Shown one piece after another: positions 26,651 to 37,942 of a stretch of 54,343 bases of DNA (its first letter is position 1; every line of letters starts with the position of its first letter). Location: positions 1 through 54,343 of the forward strand of contig JAFEER010000295.1 of the NCBI GenBank assembly GCA_018240985.1. The letters run 5' to 3'. The notes under the pieces are model-generated. The model saw nothing but the letters and a program-made list of their open reading frames with translations, was not told where the DNA came from and ran no database searches. A program made the translations under genes and the position numbers. This DNA comes from Pseudomonadota bacterium. Lineage in GTDB: Bacteria > Pseudomonadota > Gammaproteobacteria > Burkholderiales > Burkholderiaceae_C.

Positions 26651-27799
26651 TCAGTGCCCCGCGCCGTGGTGCCGCGCCAGGTGCATGCGCTCGGCCAGCG
26701 ACGACAGCGCCAGCGCCAGCGCGATGCCCACGGCGGCGCCGAGCGTGGTGTCATAAATGCGCGAGATGGCCATGTCGGCGGCCTCGCCGTGGCTGGCCAG
26801 GGTGGTCATCAGCAGCGCCATGGGGGTGACGAAGATCTGGCCCAGCGCGTAATTGAAGCCGATCACCATCTCGGTGAGGATCTGCAGCACGGCCACGGCC
26901 AGCAGCAGCGTCCAGAACGAGGGCGAAAACGACAGGATGGCCCAGGCGATGCAGGCACCCGCCATGGTGCCCAGCGTGCGCTGCCAGGCGCGGTGCACCG
27001 TGCCCGGCAGATGCGCGCCTTGCATCACAGCCACGGCGCCTATGGCGGCCCAGGCTGGGTGCGACCAGCCCGCAGCATGCGCCAGCAGGGCGGCCAGCGC
27101 GGCGCACAGCGCCACACGCAGCGCCTGCATGGGGGCGTAGCCGGGCGTGAGCGGCGGCGTGTGCGTGCCGGCAGGCGCCATGGTGGAGCCTGGCGCCGTG
27201 GGTGGGGCCGGCGGCACAACGTTCAGATCGCGCAACTGGTCGGTCAGCAGGCACAGCAGCCAGGCCGCGGCCACGCCCAGGGCGGTGGCCAGCGTGCGCT
27301 CAAGCAGCACCAGGGGATCTTGAAAGGGGCCGAGCGCCGCGCTGGCCGCGAAGATGAAGATCACCGCGCCCGGTGCGCCCATCTGCGTGCGGTGCGCCAG
27401 CGACGCCAGCAGGCCCGATACGGCGGCCAGCGCCAACAGCATGGCGACGGGCGGCAGCCCCGTCCAGGCCAGCAGCGACAGCAGTGCCACGGGCATGACC
27501 AGCAGTCCCCCGGCCGTGAGTACGATGCGCCGGCGCTGTGCAATGGGCGCAAAGCGCCCGAACAGCGCGGCCAGTGCGCCCAGCCCGCCGAAGCCAGCCA
27601 TGTAGTCCCAGGGCGAATGGTGCAGGGCCCCGGCCACGAGCACCACGGCCAGCGCCACTTGCACGCCGGCGATGGCGGCGTTGCGCACCGAGGGCGGCCT
27701 GTTGATGGCCAGGCTTTCGCGCAGCCGCGCGGGCGCGGCCAGTTGGCGCAGCGAGTGGCGGTGCGAGCCTGATGGAGTGTCGGATTGGTGACGGGGCAT
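26651..27799 (-). CDS. FUSC-family membrane transporter
   Basis: A 382-residue FUSC (fusaric-acid-resistance-like) inner-membrane protein with two hydrophobic halves of about five helices. They start at VQVALAVVLVAGALHHSPWD and ALRVALCAALAALLAHAAGW, separated by a Pro-rich linker near residue 210. The second half holds AWAAIGAVAVMQGAHLPGTV and HRAWQRTLGTMAGACIAW. The start at 27799 (MPRHQSDTP) overlaps nothing. It lies 4 nt after a MarR remnant; MarR-FUSC pairs are typical efflux loci. Confidence 0.82.
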   Translation of the reverse strand: MPRHQSDTPSGSHRHSLRQLAAPARLRESLAINRPPSVRNAAIAGVQVALAVVLVAGALHHSPWDYMAGFGGLGALAALFGRFAPIAQRRRIVLTAGGLLVMPVALLSLLAWTGLPPVAMLLALAAVSGLLASLAHRTQMGAPGAVIFIFAASAALGPFQDPLVLLERTLATALGVAAAWLLCLLTDQLRDLNVVPPAPPTAPGSTMAPAGTHTPPLTPGYAPMQALRVALCAALAALLAHAAGWSHPAWAAIGAVAVMQGAHLPGTVHRAWQRTLGTMAGACIAWAILSFSPSFWTLLLAVAVLQILTEMVIGFNYALGQIFVTPMALLMTTLASHGEAADMAISRIYDTTLGAAVGIALALALSSLAERMHLARHHGAGH

Positions 27800-27803
27800 G
27801 GGG

Positions 27804-28055
27804 TCAGAGCCTGCCTGCCATGGCGGCGATGCGCGCCTCGATGTGGTCGAAGGACTGCAGCATGGCATGGGCCTGGCGCTCGATGAGGCCCTGCGCCACC
27901 AGCATGTCCGGCAGCCGCACAAGGCTGGAGCCGTCCAGCCCCTCGGCGGCGGCCATATCGGTTTGCGAGATGCCGTCGCCCAGGCGGTGCAGGTGTACCA
28001 GCGGAGTCCAGGCGGCGTCGCTCAGCCCCTCGGCGGGGCGCAGCGCATGGCGCAT
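27804..28055 (-). pseudogene. MarR-family regulator remnant
   Basis: An 83-residue frame matching the centre of a MarR regulator (LRPAEGLSDAAWTPLVHLHR, DMAAAEGLDGSSLVRLPDML, VAQGLIER), with its helix-turn-helix. It lacks the N-terminal dimer helix and the wing: after GLIER it jumps to a C-terminal helix (QAHAMLQSFDHIEARIAAMA). Normal members have about 150 residues. Its ATG is 3 nt after the maeB stop, so the N-terminal loss probably removed the promoter too. It could still be translated by coupling. Confidence 0.65.
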
Positions 28056-28058
28056 GTC

Positions 28059-30368
<2,310 letters not shown>

Positions 30369-30451
30369 AGGTAGATCGAGAAGGGAAAGAGGATGGGACG
30401 GCTTACCGAAGGCAGGCACGCTCATCATAGAGATTGCATACAAACATAAAA

Positions 30452-30476
30452 GCCCCACGTATCAGGTACGTGGGGC
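30452..30476 (-). terminator. Purine permease terminator
   Basis: GCCCCACGTA-TCAGG-TACGTGGGGC is a 10-bp stem followed on the minus strand by TTTTATG, 27 nt after the permease stop. Confidence 0.75.
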
Positions 30477-30502
30477 AGTGTGAGAAGTGTTACAAAATCA
30501 AA

Positions 30503-31990
30503 TCAATGGGCGTCTGCCTGGCGTGCGGCGGCCACGGCGGCCGAGGTGTCGCCGCTGGCGCCGTTGAAGAAGACGTTGAGCAGCACGGCAGCGAGCGACG
30601 ACAGCAGGATGCCCGACTCGATCAGCGGGTGGATGGAATGCGGCATCCACTGGCGGAACTGCGGCGCCACCAGCGGGATCATGCCGACGCCGATGGACAC
30701 GGCGACGATCATGGCGTTGCTGCGGTTGTGCTTGAAATCCACGGCGCTCAGGATGCGGATGCCGGTGGCGGCCACCATGCCGAACATCACCAGGCCGGCG
30801 CCGCCCAGCACCACCGTGGGCAGGGACTCCACCAGCGCGCCCATCTTGGGCAGGATGCCCAGCACGATCAGGATGAAGCCGCCGGCCACGCAGACGAAAC
30901 GGCTCTTCACGCCGGTCACGGCCACCAGGCCCACGTTCTGCGAGAAGCTGGTGTAGGGGAAGGTGTTGAACAGGCCGCCGATCAGCGTGCCCAGGCCGTC
31001 GGTGCGCAGGCCGCGTGCCAGATCCGCCTGGCTGATCTCGCGCTCGGTCATGTCGCCCAGCGCCAGGAACATGCCGGTGGATTCGATCATCACCACGATC
31101 ATCACCAGCGTCATGGTCAGGATCAGGATGGGGTCGAACACCGGCATGGCGATCTGCAGCGGCAGCACGATGTCCAGCCAGGGCGCCTTGGCCACCTTCT
31201 CGAAGGTCATCAGGCCCATGGCCGTGGACACGATGGCGCCGATGATGATGCCCAGCAGCACCGAGATGTTGGCGATGAAGCCCTTGGCGAACTTGGCGAT
31301 CAGCAGGATGGACACCAGCACCAGGCCGGAGATGCCTACGCCCGTCAGGTCGCCGTATTTGGGGTTGGGCACGGTGGGCATGATGGCCAGGCCCTTGGGC
31401 AAGGGGGGCAGCGCGCTGCCAGGGGCGCCGGCCATGGCCTGCGCCTCGCTCAGCCACTTGGTGTATTCGGGGTTCACCATGTTGGGCGCCGTCGGGCCCA
31501 CGGGGTTGCCGAAGATCCAGTTGATGCCCACGCGCATCAGGCTGATGCCGATGACCGCGATGATGGTGCCCGTGACCACCGGCGGGAAGAAGCGCAGCAT
31601 GCGGCTTACCACGGGCGCTATCAGCATCGAGACCACCCCCGCCCCTATCACCGCGCCGAAGATCAGGCCGGCCCCATGCGTGCCCGAAGTGGCCTGGGCC
31701 ATGGACACCATGGGCGCCACGGCGGCAAAGGTCACGCCCATCATCACGGGCAGCTTGATGCCGAACCACTGCGTTGCGCCCCAGGCCTGGATCAGGGTCA
31801 CCAGGCCGCAGACGAACAGGTCGGCCGAGATCAGCATCGACACCTGATCGGGCGTGAGGTTGAGGGCGCGCCCCACGATCAGCGGCACGGCAACGGCGCC
31901 GGCGTACATCACCAGCACATGCTGCAGGCCCAGGGCCGTGAGGCGCCCCAGGGGTAGTTTTTCATCGACGGGGTGGACTGGGGTCGTCAT
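30503..31990 (-). CDS. NCS2 purine permease (urate/xanthine type)
   Basis: A 495-residue nucleobase:cation symporter-2 with about 14 membrane segments. The family signature SFSQNVGLVAVTGVKSR and the TM1 HVLVMYAGAVAVPLIVG are present, and FDPILILTMTLVMIVVMIES holds the substrate-side Glu. Given the adjacent urate and allantoin genes, uptake of urate or xanthine is likely rather than uracil. The start at 31990 (MTTPVHPVDEKLPLG) follows the family pattern. A GntR-type palindrome lies 91 nt upstream. It is a monocistronic unit with its own terminator. Confidence 0.9.
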   Translation of the reverse strand: MTTPVHPVDEKLPLGRLTALGLQHVLVMYAGAVAVPLIVGRALNLTPDQVSMLISADLFVCGLVTLIQAWGATQWFGIKLPVMMGVTFAAVAPMVSMAQATSGTHGAGLIFGAVIGAGVVSMLIAPVVSRMLRFFPPVVTGTIIAVIGISLMRVGINWIFGNPVGPTAPNMVNPEYTKWLSEAQAMAGAPGSALPPLPKGLAIMPTVPNPKYGDLTGVGISGLVLVSILLIAKFAKGFIANISVLLGIIIGAIVSTAMGLMTFEKVAKAPWLDIVLPLQIAMPVFDPILILTMTLVMIVVMIESTGMFLALGDMTEREISQADLARGLRTDGLGTLIGGLFNTFPYTSFSQNVGLVAVTGVKSRFVCVAGGFILIVLGILPKMGALVESLPTVVLGGAGLVMFGMVAATGIRILSAVDFKHNRSNAMIVAVSIGVGMIPLVAPQFRQWMPHSIHPLIESGILLSSLAAVLLNVFFNGASGDTSAAVAAARQADAH

Positions 31991-32080
31991 GGTGCTTGTC
32001 TCCGGGGACGCTGGCGGCCTTAAAGATGGATTGATATGCCTCGATACGCGAGCCCGCATAGGGCGCTCGTTCGTATGGAA

Positions 32081-32096
32081 AAAGTGTATACACTTT
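32081..32096. promoter_or_regulatory. GntR-type operator upstream of the purine permease
   Basis: AAAGTGTATACACTTT is a perfect 16-bp palindrome, identical to the site before uraH (46302-46317). It contains the TGTATACA core typical of FadR-like GntR operators. Confidence 0.7.
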
Positions 32097-32194
32097 ATAA
32101 ACCTTGGCGATTCAGTGAAAACCCGAAAGCCTGTGGTTCTGGTTACTTCTTCGTTGCGAGATGTGCCGATTCGCCGGCAGGGGCGCGCACAAAA

Positions 32195-32217
32195 AAGCCC
32201 GCCGAGACAGCGGGCTT
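32195..32217 (-). terminator. Terminator of the gntR-puuE-uraD/allC-M20 operon
   Basis: AAGCCCGC-CGAGACA-GCGGGCTT is an 8-bp stem followed by a T-run on the minus strand, 23 nt after the M20 gene. Confidence 0.8.
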
Positions 32218-32239
32218 GGGTGGTGCAGGTTGATTGCGT

Positions 32240-33505
32240 TCAGGCCATCAGATCCGCCAGGGCACGCGCCACCACCTTGGTGGCGCGGCGCAGGTCTTCC
32301 AATTGCAGGCGTTCATCGGCGCGCTTGGCGTGGCTCTCCAGCACCGTGCGCGGGCCGGCGCCATAGATCACACCGGGAATGCCGCGCTCCACATACAGGC
32401 GCACGTCGGTGTACAGCGGCGTGCCCACGGCCGGCGGCTTGGCGCCGAACACGGCCTCGCCGTGTTTCTGGATGGCATCGACCAGCGGCGCATTGCCGGG
32501 CAGCGGCGTCATGGCGTTGGCCAGCAGGATGCGCTTGATGTCGGTGCGCACGGCGTCTTCGCCCTGGTAATCGCGCTGCTGGTTGAAGTCCTGCACCGCC
32601 TGGGCGATCACGGCGTGGATGCTGGCCTCGACCTCGGCCGGGTTTTCCTCGGGGATCATGCGGCGGTCGATCTTCAGCACTACCTTGCCGGGAATCACGT
32701 TGGTGTTGGTGCCGCCCTCGATGCGGCCGATGTTGAGGTAGGGGTGCTTGATGCCCGGCACCTTGGACATGACCTGCTGGTACTTCACGTTCTCGGCATA
32801 CAGCGCGTTCATGACGGCGGTCGCGCCCTGCAGTGCGTCCACACCCGTGTGCGGCACGGCGGCGTGGGCCATCTTGCCGTGCACCGTCACTTCCATCTGC
32901 AGGCAGCCGTTGTGCGCGGTCACGACCTCGTAGCTAAAACCCGCGGCGATCATCAGATCCGGCTTGGTCAGGCCTTGTGCCAGCAGCCAGCCCGGGCCGA
33001 GCAGGCCGCCGAATTCCTCGTCGTAGGTAAAGTGCAGCTCGACTGCGCCCTTGCTCGGCTTGGCCACGGCCTCAAGTGCGCGCACCGCGAAGGTGAAGGT
33101 GGAAAAGTCGCTCTTGCTCACCGCCGCGGCGCGGCCGTACATGGCGCCGTCTGCGATCTCGGCGCCGTAGGGATCGTGCGTCCAGCCCTCGCCCGGGGGC
33201 ACCACGTCGCCATGGGCGTTCAGTGCAATCGTGATGCCATCCTTGCGGCCACCCTGGCCGTAGGGGCGGCGCACGATCAGGTTGGTGATGCTCTCCATGC
33301 CGTAGGCCTTGACGTCGGCGGCGGGCACGACGTGCTTTTCGGCCTCGAAGCCATAGTCCTTGATGAGTTCGGCCGTGCGTTCGGCGTGCGGCGCATTGTT
33401 GCCGGGCGGCGTGTCGGTGGGCACGCGCACCAGGGCCTGCAGGAACTGCACCTGCTCGTCGAAATGCTGGTCGATCCAGGCGTCGAGTTGTTCGTAGTTG
33501 CTCAT
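32240..33505 (-). CDS. M20-family metallohydrolase of the purine operon
   Basis: A 421-residue M20 (ArgE/DapE/ACY1) zinc hydrolase. Metal-binding and catalytic positions are visible in ALNAHGDVVPPGEGW, MYGRAAAVSKSD, FTYDEEFGG and the late ESHAKRADERLQ. The dimerisation insert (MEVTVHGKMAHAAVPHTGVD) is typical. The start at 33505 is by homology; it lies 8 nt after the UraD-AllC gene. The substrate is not evident: position after allantoate amidohydrolase suggests a ureido or carbamoyl intermediate such as ureidoglycolate or ureidoglycine, but M20 enzymes are not assigned by sequence alone. Confidence 0.82.
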   Translation of the reverse strand: MSNYEQLDAWIDQHFDEQVQFLQALVRVPTDTPPGNNAPHAERTAELIKDYGFEAEKHVVPAADVKAYGMESITNLIVRRPYGQGGRKDGITIALNAHGDVVPPGEGWTHDPYGAEIADGAMYGRAAAVSKSDFSTFTFAVRALEAVAKPSKGAVELHFTYDEEFGGLLGPGWLLAQGLTKPDLMIAAGFSYEVVTAHNGCLQMEVTVHGKMAHAAVPHTGVDALQGATAVMNALYAENVKYQQVMSKVPGIKHPYLNIGRIEGGTNTNVIPGKVVLKIDRRMIPEENPAEVEASIHAVIAQAVQDFNQQRDYQGEDAVRTDIKRILLANAMTPLPGNAPLVDAIQKHGEAVFGAKPPAVGTPLYTDVRLYVERGIPGVIYGAGPRTVLESHAKRADERLQLEDLRRATKVVARALADLMA

Positions 33506-33513
33506 GGTTTCTT

Positions 33514-35286
33514 TCAGGCGTTTTGGGCGAGTTGGTTCAGGACATGGGTGAAGGCATCGACGGCCAGCTGCATGTCGTCGCTGGTCGTGCCCTCCAGCGG
33601 GTTGTGGCTGATGCCGCTGTTGATGCCGCGCGTGAACAGCATGGCCTGGGGCATGAGCTCGTGCAGCTTCATGGCGTCGTGGCCGGCGCCGCTGGGCATG
33701 CGGTATAGCGGCACACCCAGGGCGGCCACGGCCGTTTCCCAGCGTTGCTGCCATTCAGGCGCGCTGGGCGCGGCCGATGCGCGCATGGTCTCTTCCAGCG
33801 TGTAGTGCACGAAGCGGCGCGCGCAGATGGCCTTGAGCTCGGCCTGGATGTCGTGCACCAGCCGGTCGCGCTGCGCGTTGTTGGGCGCGCGCAGATCCAG
33901 GCTGAAGCGGCAGCGGCCCGGCACCACGTTGATGGAGCCGCTGGGCACCTCCAGCAGGCCCACGGTGCCCACGCTGTCGCCGTCCTGCGCGGCGCGCTTT
34001 TCCACGTACAGCAGCAGCTCGGCCACGGCCGCGGCGGCGTCGCGGCGCCTGTCCATGGGCGTGGTGCCGGCGTGGCTGGCCATGCCCTGCACCTCGCCGA
34101 CGAAGCGCACGCTGCCGTTAATCGACGTGACCACGCCCAGCGGGATGTCCAGCTCGTTGAGCACCGGGCCTTGCTCGATATGCACCTCGATGAAGCCCAG
34201 ATACCTGGCCACCTCGCGCTTGAGCTTGGGGATGTCGGCAATGCACAGGCCGGCATGCTGCATGGCCTCGCGCATGGTGATGCCGTCGGCGTCCTTCTGA
34301 TCCAGCCATTCGTCACGGAAGTCGCCCACCAGCGCGCCCGAGCCCAGGAAGGTGGCCTTGTAGCGCTGGCCCTCTTCTTCGGCAAAACCCACCACCTCGA
34401 CGCCAAACGGCAGGCGTTGGCCGGCGCGGTGCAGCTCGCGCACGCAGGCCATGGGCACGAAGATGCCAAGGCGCCCGTCGTACTTGCCGCCGTTCCTCAC
34501 GGTGTCGTAGTGGCTGCCGGTGAGCAGGTACTTGGCGCCAGGCGTGGCGCCGTGGTAGCGGCCCACCACGTTGCCCACGGCGTCGATCTCGACCTCGTCG
34601 AAGCCGCAGTCGCGCATCCAGTGGCTGATACGCTGGGCACAGGCGCGGTGCGCGTCGGTGAGATAGGTGACGGTGAGCTGGCCCTTTTCGGCAAAGCCGG
34701 GGTCGCTGTGCGTGCTGAGCTTCTCCTGCCAGTCCCAGACGTCGTTGCCCAGCAGGGGTGCGTAGCCGAACTTGTCGTTCAGTCGGATCTCCACGATGCG
34801 GTGGATGTTGCGCAGCGCCTCCGCGAGCTCGAAGTCCACCGGGTTTTCCAGGCGGCGCGCGAAGGTGTCGATGATCTCCTGCTTGCGTAACCCCAGGCCG
34901 CGCGGGCCACGCACGGCCAGGATGAAGGGAAAGCCGAAGCGCGCGTTGTAGTCGCTGTTGAGCTGCTGGATATGTGCCAGCTCTTCGGGCGTGCACTGCG
35001 TCAGGCCGGCCTTGTTCTGCTCATTGGTCGATTCGGCCGTCAACGTGTTGCTCACCATGGCCTTGCCCGCCAGCTCCGGGTGGGCGCGCACCAGGGCCAG
35101 CTGTTTCTGGCGCGGGGCGGCGGCCAGCACCTGCACCATGGCGTGCTTGAGGTGCGCCAGCGACGCGTAGGGGCGCTGCGCCAGCGCCTGCTCGGCGATC
35201 CAGGGGGTGTGCTCGTACAGGCCGTCGAGCATTTGCGCCGCCTCGGCCGCGGGCGCATGGTTCAGCTGATCCAGGGTCAAAGCCAT
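33514..35286 (-). CDS. Fused OHCU decarboxylase-allantoate amidohydrolase
   Basis: A 590-residue two-domain protein. Residues 1-about 172 are OHCU decarboxylase (UraD), with the catalytic His69 in RAHPELAGKAM, STNEQNKAGL at 86-95 and FPFILAVRG at 119-127. It turns 2-oxo-4-hydroxy-4-carboxy-5-ureidoimidazoline into S-allantoin. Residues about 185-590 are an M20-type allantoate amidohydrolase with TGSHYDTVRNGGKYDG, GFAEEEGQRYKA, FIEVHIEQGPVLNE and GISHNPLEGTTSDDM. The fusion joins two non-consecutive steps, since allantoinase acts between them and is the next gene upstream. The start at 35286 is by homology. Confidence 0.9.
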   Translation of the reverse strand: MALTLDQLNHAPAAEAAQMLDGLYEHTPWIAEQALAQRPYASLAHLKHAMVQVLAAAPRQKQLALVRAHPELAGKAMVSNTLTAESTNEQNKAGLTQCTPEELAHIQQLNSDYNARFGFPFILAVRGPRGLGLRKQEIIDTFARRLENPVDFELAEALRNIHRIVEIRLNDKFGYAPLLGNDVWDWQEKLSTHSDPGFAEKGQLTVTYLTDAHRACAQRISHWMRDCGFDEVEIDAVGNVVGRYHGATPGAKYLLTGSHYDTVRNGGKYDGRLGIFVPMACVRELHRAGQRLPFGVEVVGFAEEEGQRYKATFLGSGALVGDFRDEWLDQKDADGITMREAMQHAGLCIADIPKLKREVARYLGFIEVHIEQGPVLNELDIPLGVVTSINGSVRFVGEVQGMASHAGTTPMDRRRDAAAAVAELLLYVEKRAAQDGDSVGTVGLLEVPSGSINVVPGRCRFSLDLRAPNNAQRDRLVHDIQAELKAICARRFVHYTLEETMRASAAPSAPEWQQRWETAVAALGVPLYRMPSGAGHDAMKLHELMPQAMLFTRGINSGISHNPLEGTTSDDMQLAVDAFTHVLNQLAQNA

Positions 35287-35307
35287 GGTGTCTCCTATCA
35301 AAATATG

Positions 35308-35354
35308 AGCTGCTTGCGCTTTACTAGCAAGCGCTAGAGTGGTTTTTTCTATAA
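35308..35354. repeat. AGCTGCTTGCGCTT-type repeat between puuE and uraD-allC
   Basis: AGCTGCTTGCGCTTTACTAG followed by CAAGCGC, with a GCTTGC/GCAAGC stem, fills the 62-nt gap and reaches the puuE stop. Confidence 0.5.
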
Positions 35355-36299
35355 AACCGGCGCCGGGAAACGCTGCGCCCAATGGCGCGCAATATCGATG
35401 CGCCGGCAGACCCAGACCTTGTCGTGGCCCTGGATATGGTCCAAAAAGCGCTGCAAGGCGGTGATGCGCCCGGGCTTGCCGAGCAGGCGGCAGTGCATGC
35501 CTATGCTCATCATCTTCGGCGCGTTGTCTCCGGCCGGGTCGCCCTCGGCGTACAGCGCATCAAAGCTGTCCTTCATGTACTGGAAGAACGGGTCGGCGTG
35601 CGAGTAGCCCTGGGGCAGGGCGAAGCGCATGTCGTTCACGTCCAGCGTGTAGGGCACGATGAGCTGGTGTGCGGCGCTGCCGTCGGTCTTTTGCACCTTC
35701 ATCCAGAACGGCAGGTCGTCGCCGTAGTAGTCGCTGTCGTACTCGAAACCGCCATAGTCGGCCACCAGGCGGCGCGTGCGCGGGCTGTCGCGGCCGGTGT
35801 ACCAGCCCAGCGGGCGCTTGCCGGTCAGGCGCTGGATGATCTCCATGGCCTCATGCATGTGGGCGCGCTCCACCTCCTCGGGCACGGTCTGGTAGTGGAT
35901 CCACTTCAGGCCGTGGCAGGCGATCTCGTGGCCCAGTTCGCCAAATGCGGCCGTCACGTCGCGGTGCCGTTGCAGGGCGGTGGCCACGCCGAATACCGTG
36001 AGCGGCAGGCCGCGTTTTTCAAATTCGCGCAGGATGCGCCAGACGCCGGCGCGCGAGCCGTATTCGTAGATGCCCTCCATGCTCATGTGGCGCTCGGGGT
36101 AGGCGGCGGGGTTGAACATTTCGGACAAAAACTGCTCGCTGGCGGCGTCGCCATGCAGTACGCAGTTCTCGCCGCCTTCTTCGTAGTTCAGCACGAACTG
36201 CACGGCAACGCGGGCGCCGCCGGGCCAGGCGGCGTGGGGAGGCGTGCGGCCGTAGCCGATCAGATCGCGGGGGTAGGGGGCAGTAGCGTCGTAGCTCAT
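35349..36299 (-). CDS. puuE: PuuE, cofactor-independent allantoinase
   Basis: A 316-residue polysaccharide-deacetylase-fold allantoinase that opens the allantoin ring to allantoate. Hallmarks are VAVQFVLNYEEGGENCVLHG, GHEIACHGLKWIHYQ, GWYTGRDSPRTRRLVADYGG and YDSDYYGDDLPFWM. Length matches the family (about 300-320). It lies 4 nt after gntR, in the same operon, so the regulator and pathway are co-transcribed. Confidence 0.93.
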   Translation of the reverse strand: MSYDATAPYPRDLIGYGRTPPHAAWPGGARVAVQFVLNYEEGGENCVLHGDAASEQFLSEMFNPAAYPERHMSMEGIYEYGSRAGVWRILREFEKRGLPLTVFGVATALQRHRDVTAAFGELGHEIACHGLKWIHYQTVPEEVERAHMHEAMEIIQRLTGKRPLGWYTGRDSPRTRRLVADYGGFEYDSDYYGDDLPFWMKVQKTDGSAAHQLIVPYTLDVNDMRFALPQGYSHADPFFQYMKDSFDALYAEGDPAGDNAPKMMSIGMHCRLLGKPGRITALQRFLDHIQGHDKVWVCRRIDIARHWAQRFPAPVL

Positions 36300-36303
36300 G
36301 GCA

Positions 36304-36978
36304 TCAGGCAGAAAGGGCCATGGACAGGTCGTTGGTGGGAACGTCGCGGTCGAAGGTCAGGCCTGCTTCCACGTTGTCCAGGTGCTCGCGCATGAGCTGC
36401 ACGGCGCGCTCGGCGTCGCCGCTGGCCAGGGCCTCGACGATGTCGGCGTGCTCGTCGTGCGAATGCTCGGCGGCCACGGTGGACTGGTACATCAGCGTGA
36501 TCAGGGCGCAGCGCGAGATCAGCTCGCCCAGCATCTGGGCCAGCACCTCGTTGCCCATGAGCTCGGCAATGCGCACGTGAAAGTCGCCCAGCAGCTCGGT
36601 GCGCTGGCCCACGTCTTCGCGCTCCATGGCCTTTTTCTCCGACGCCACATGCTGGCGCAGGCTTCGAATCTTGGCCGGCGTGCTCTGCGCCATGAAGGCG
36701 CGCACCATGCTCACCTCCAGCATGCGGCGCACGGAGAACACCTGGCGCGCCTCCTCGACCGAGGGCGTGGCGACGAAGGCGCCGCGCGCGGGCTCCAGCC
36801 GGATGAGCCGGTTTTGCGAGAGTTGAAACAGTGCCTGGCGCACCAGCGTGCGCGACACGCCAAAGTGGTCGGCCAGCTTCTGCTCCGCCAGCTTGGTGCC
36901 GGGCAGCAGGCGGTGTTCGACGATGGCGCGGGTCAGGTTTTCGACGATGTGGCTGGTGGTGGAGGTTTCCATGGCCAC
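36304..36978 (-). CDS. GntR/FadR-family regulator of purine catabolism
   Basis: A 224-residue FCD-type GntR regulator. The N-terminal winged helix (KLAEQKLADHFGVSRTLVRQ, ALFQLSQNRLI) spans residues 1-75. The C-terminal FCD domain carries metal-site residues in LGDFHVRIAELMGN, HSHDEHADIVEAL and MREHLDNVE. It heads the puuE operon, with a TGTATACA-core palindrome 21 nt before its start, so autoregulation is likely. Related sites precede the permease, uraH and puuD. The ligand is presumably a purine-pathway intermediate (inference). Confidence 0.87.
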   Translation of the reverse strand: MAMETSTTSHIVENLTRAIVEHRLLPGTKLAEQKLADHFGVSRTLVRQALFQLSQNRLIRLEPARGAFVATPSVEEARQVFSVRRMLEVSMVRAFMAQSTPAKIRSLRQHVASEKKAMEREDVGQRTELLGDFHVRIAELMGNEVLAQMLGELISRCALITLMYQSTVAAEHSHDEHADIVEALASGDAERAVQLMREHLDNVEAGLTFDRDVPTNDLSMALSA

Positions 36979-36998
36979 ATCATAGCCCTAGAACACAG

Positions 36999-37014
36999 AA
37001 GTTGTATACAGTTT
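36999..37014. promoter_or_regulatory. GntR-type operator upstream of gntR-puuE
   Basis: AAGTTGTATACAGTTT shares 13 of 16 positions with AAAGTGTATACACTTT and keeps the TGTATACA core. It is 21 nt before the gntR start. Confidence 0.6.
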
Positions 37015-37027
37015 TTGTAGACCACCA

Positions 37028-37942
37028 TTAAAAATGGGGTCTGAAGCTGCTGAAATGCGCGGCCACAAAGTCCACGAACACGCGCACCCGCGTGGTGCTC
37101 GCATGGCGCTGCGGGTATACGGCGTGGATGTCGGCCGGGGGTGTCTGCCAGTCCTGCAGCACCTGCACCAGGCGGCCACTGCGCAGGTAGCGCGCCACGT
37201 CCCATTCGGCGCGCATGACGATGCCCATCCCCGCCAGGGCCCAGCTCACGGCGATTTCGCCGTCGTTCGTGGAGAGGTGGTTGCGCAGCCTGACCGATTC
37301 CTGCTTGCGCGCGCCGATGAAGCGCCATATGCCGAGGGCATCGTCTCCCTGGCGGATGTCGATGCAGTCGTGTTGTTGCAGGTCGCTCGGTTTGGCCGGC
37401 TGGCCCCGCCTGGCCAGATAGGCCGGCGCCGCGCATAGCAACCGGCGGTTGGGCGCAAGACGCCGTGCGATCACGCGTGCGTCGGGCGGCTCGCCAAAGC
37501 GTATGCACACGTCGAAGCCATCATCGGCCAGTGGCGGCGGTTGCACCGACAGCTGCAGCTGCAGCTGAATCTGCGGGTGTTGCCGCACGAACGCCGGCAC
37601 CAGCGGCGCGATGTGGCTGCGCCCGAAGCCCAGCGTGGCGTTCACGCGCAGCAGCCCCTGGGGGGTGGATTGCATGTCGGCCACGAGTTGCTCCATGGCA
37701 TCGATCTCCGCCAGGATGCGGCGCGCGTGTTGCAGGTAGGTCTCGCCCTCGGCCGTCAGGTGCAGGCGCCTGGTGGTGCGGCTCACCAGCTGCACCCCCA
37801 GGCGCGCCTCCATCTGCGCCAGGCGTTTGCTGGCCGCGGCCGTGCTCAGGCCCTGCTCGCGCGCCGCACCCGACAGGCTGCCCAGGCGTGCCAGCAGGCT
37901 GAAGAAGGCCATCTCCGAGGGGGCGCTGGATGGAGTGCTCAT
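37028..37942 (-). CDS. LysR-family regulator, divergent from ttuC
   Basis: A 304-residue LysR regulator. The N-terminal helix-turn-helix spans about residues 10-65 (LGSLSGAAREQGLSTAAASK). The periplasmic-binding-like effector domain has LRVNATLGFGRSHIAPLVPA, DVCIRFGEPPDARVIARRLA and WALAGMGIVMRAEWDVARYL. It is transcribed away from ttuC. A T-N11-A inverted repeat overlaps its own start codon. A role in tartrate/glycerate gene control is inferred from divergence. Its 3' end comes close to the gntR promoter. Confidence 0.88.
   Translation of the reverse strand: MSTPSSAPSEMAFFSLLARLGSLSGAAREQGLSTAAASKRLAQMEARLGVQLVSRTTRRLHLTAEGETYLQHARRILAEIDAMEQLVADMQSTPQGLLRVNATLGFGRSHIAPLVPAFVRQHPQIQLQLQLSVQPPPLADDGFDVCIRFGEPPDARVIARRLAPNRRLLCAAPAYLARRGQPAKPSDLQQHDCIDIRQGDDALGIWRFIGARKQESVRLRNHLSTNDGEIAVSWALAGMGIVMRAEWDVARYLRSGRLVQVLQDWQTPPADIHAVYPQRHASTTRVRVFVDFVAAHFSSFRPHF

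Noticed and set aside
30434-30443. TTGCATACAA as another GntR operator upstream of maeB
   Set aside because: Flanks do not match the 16-bp consensus, and malic enzyme is not a purine gene; a chance match is plausible.
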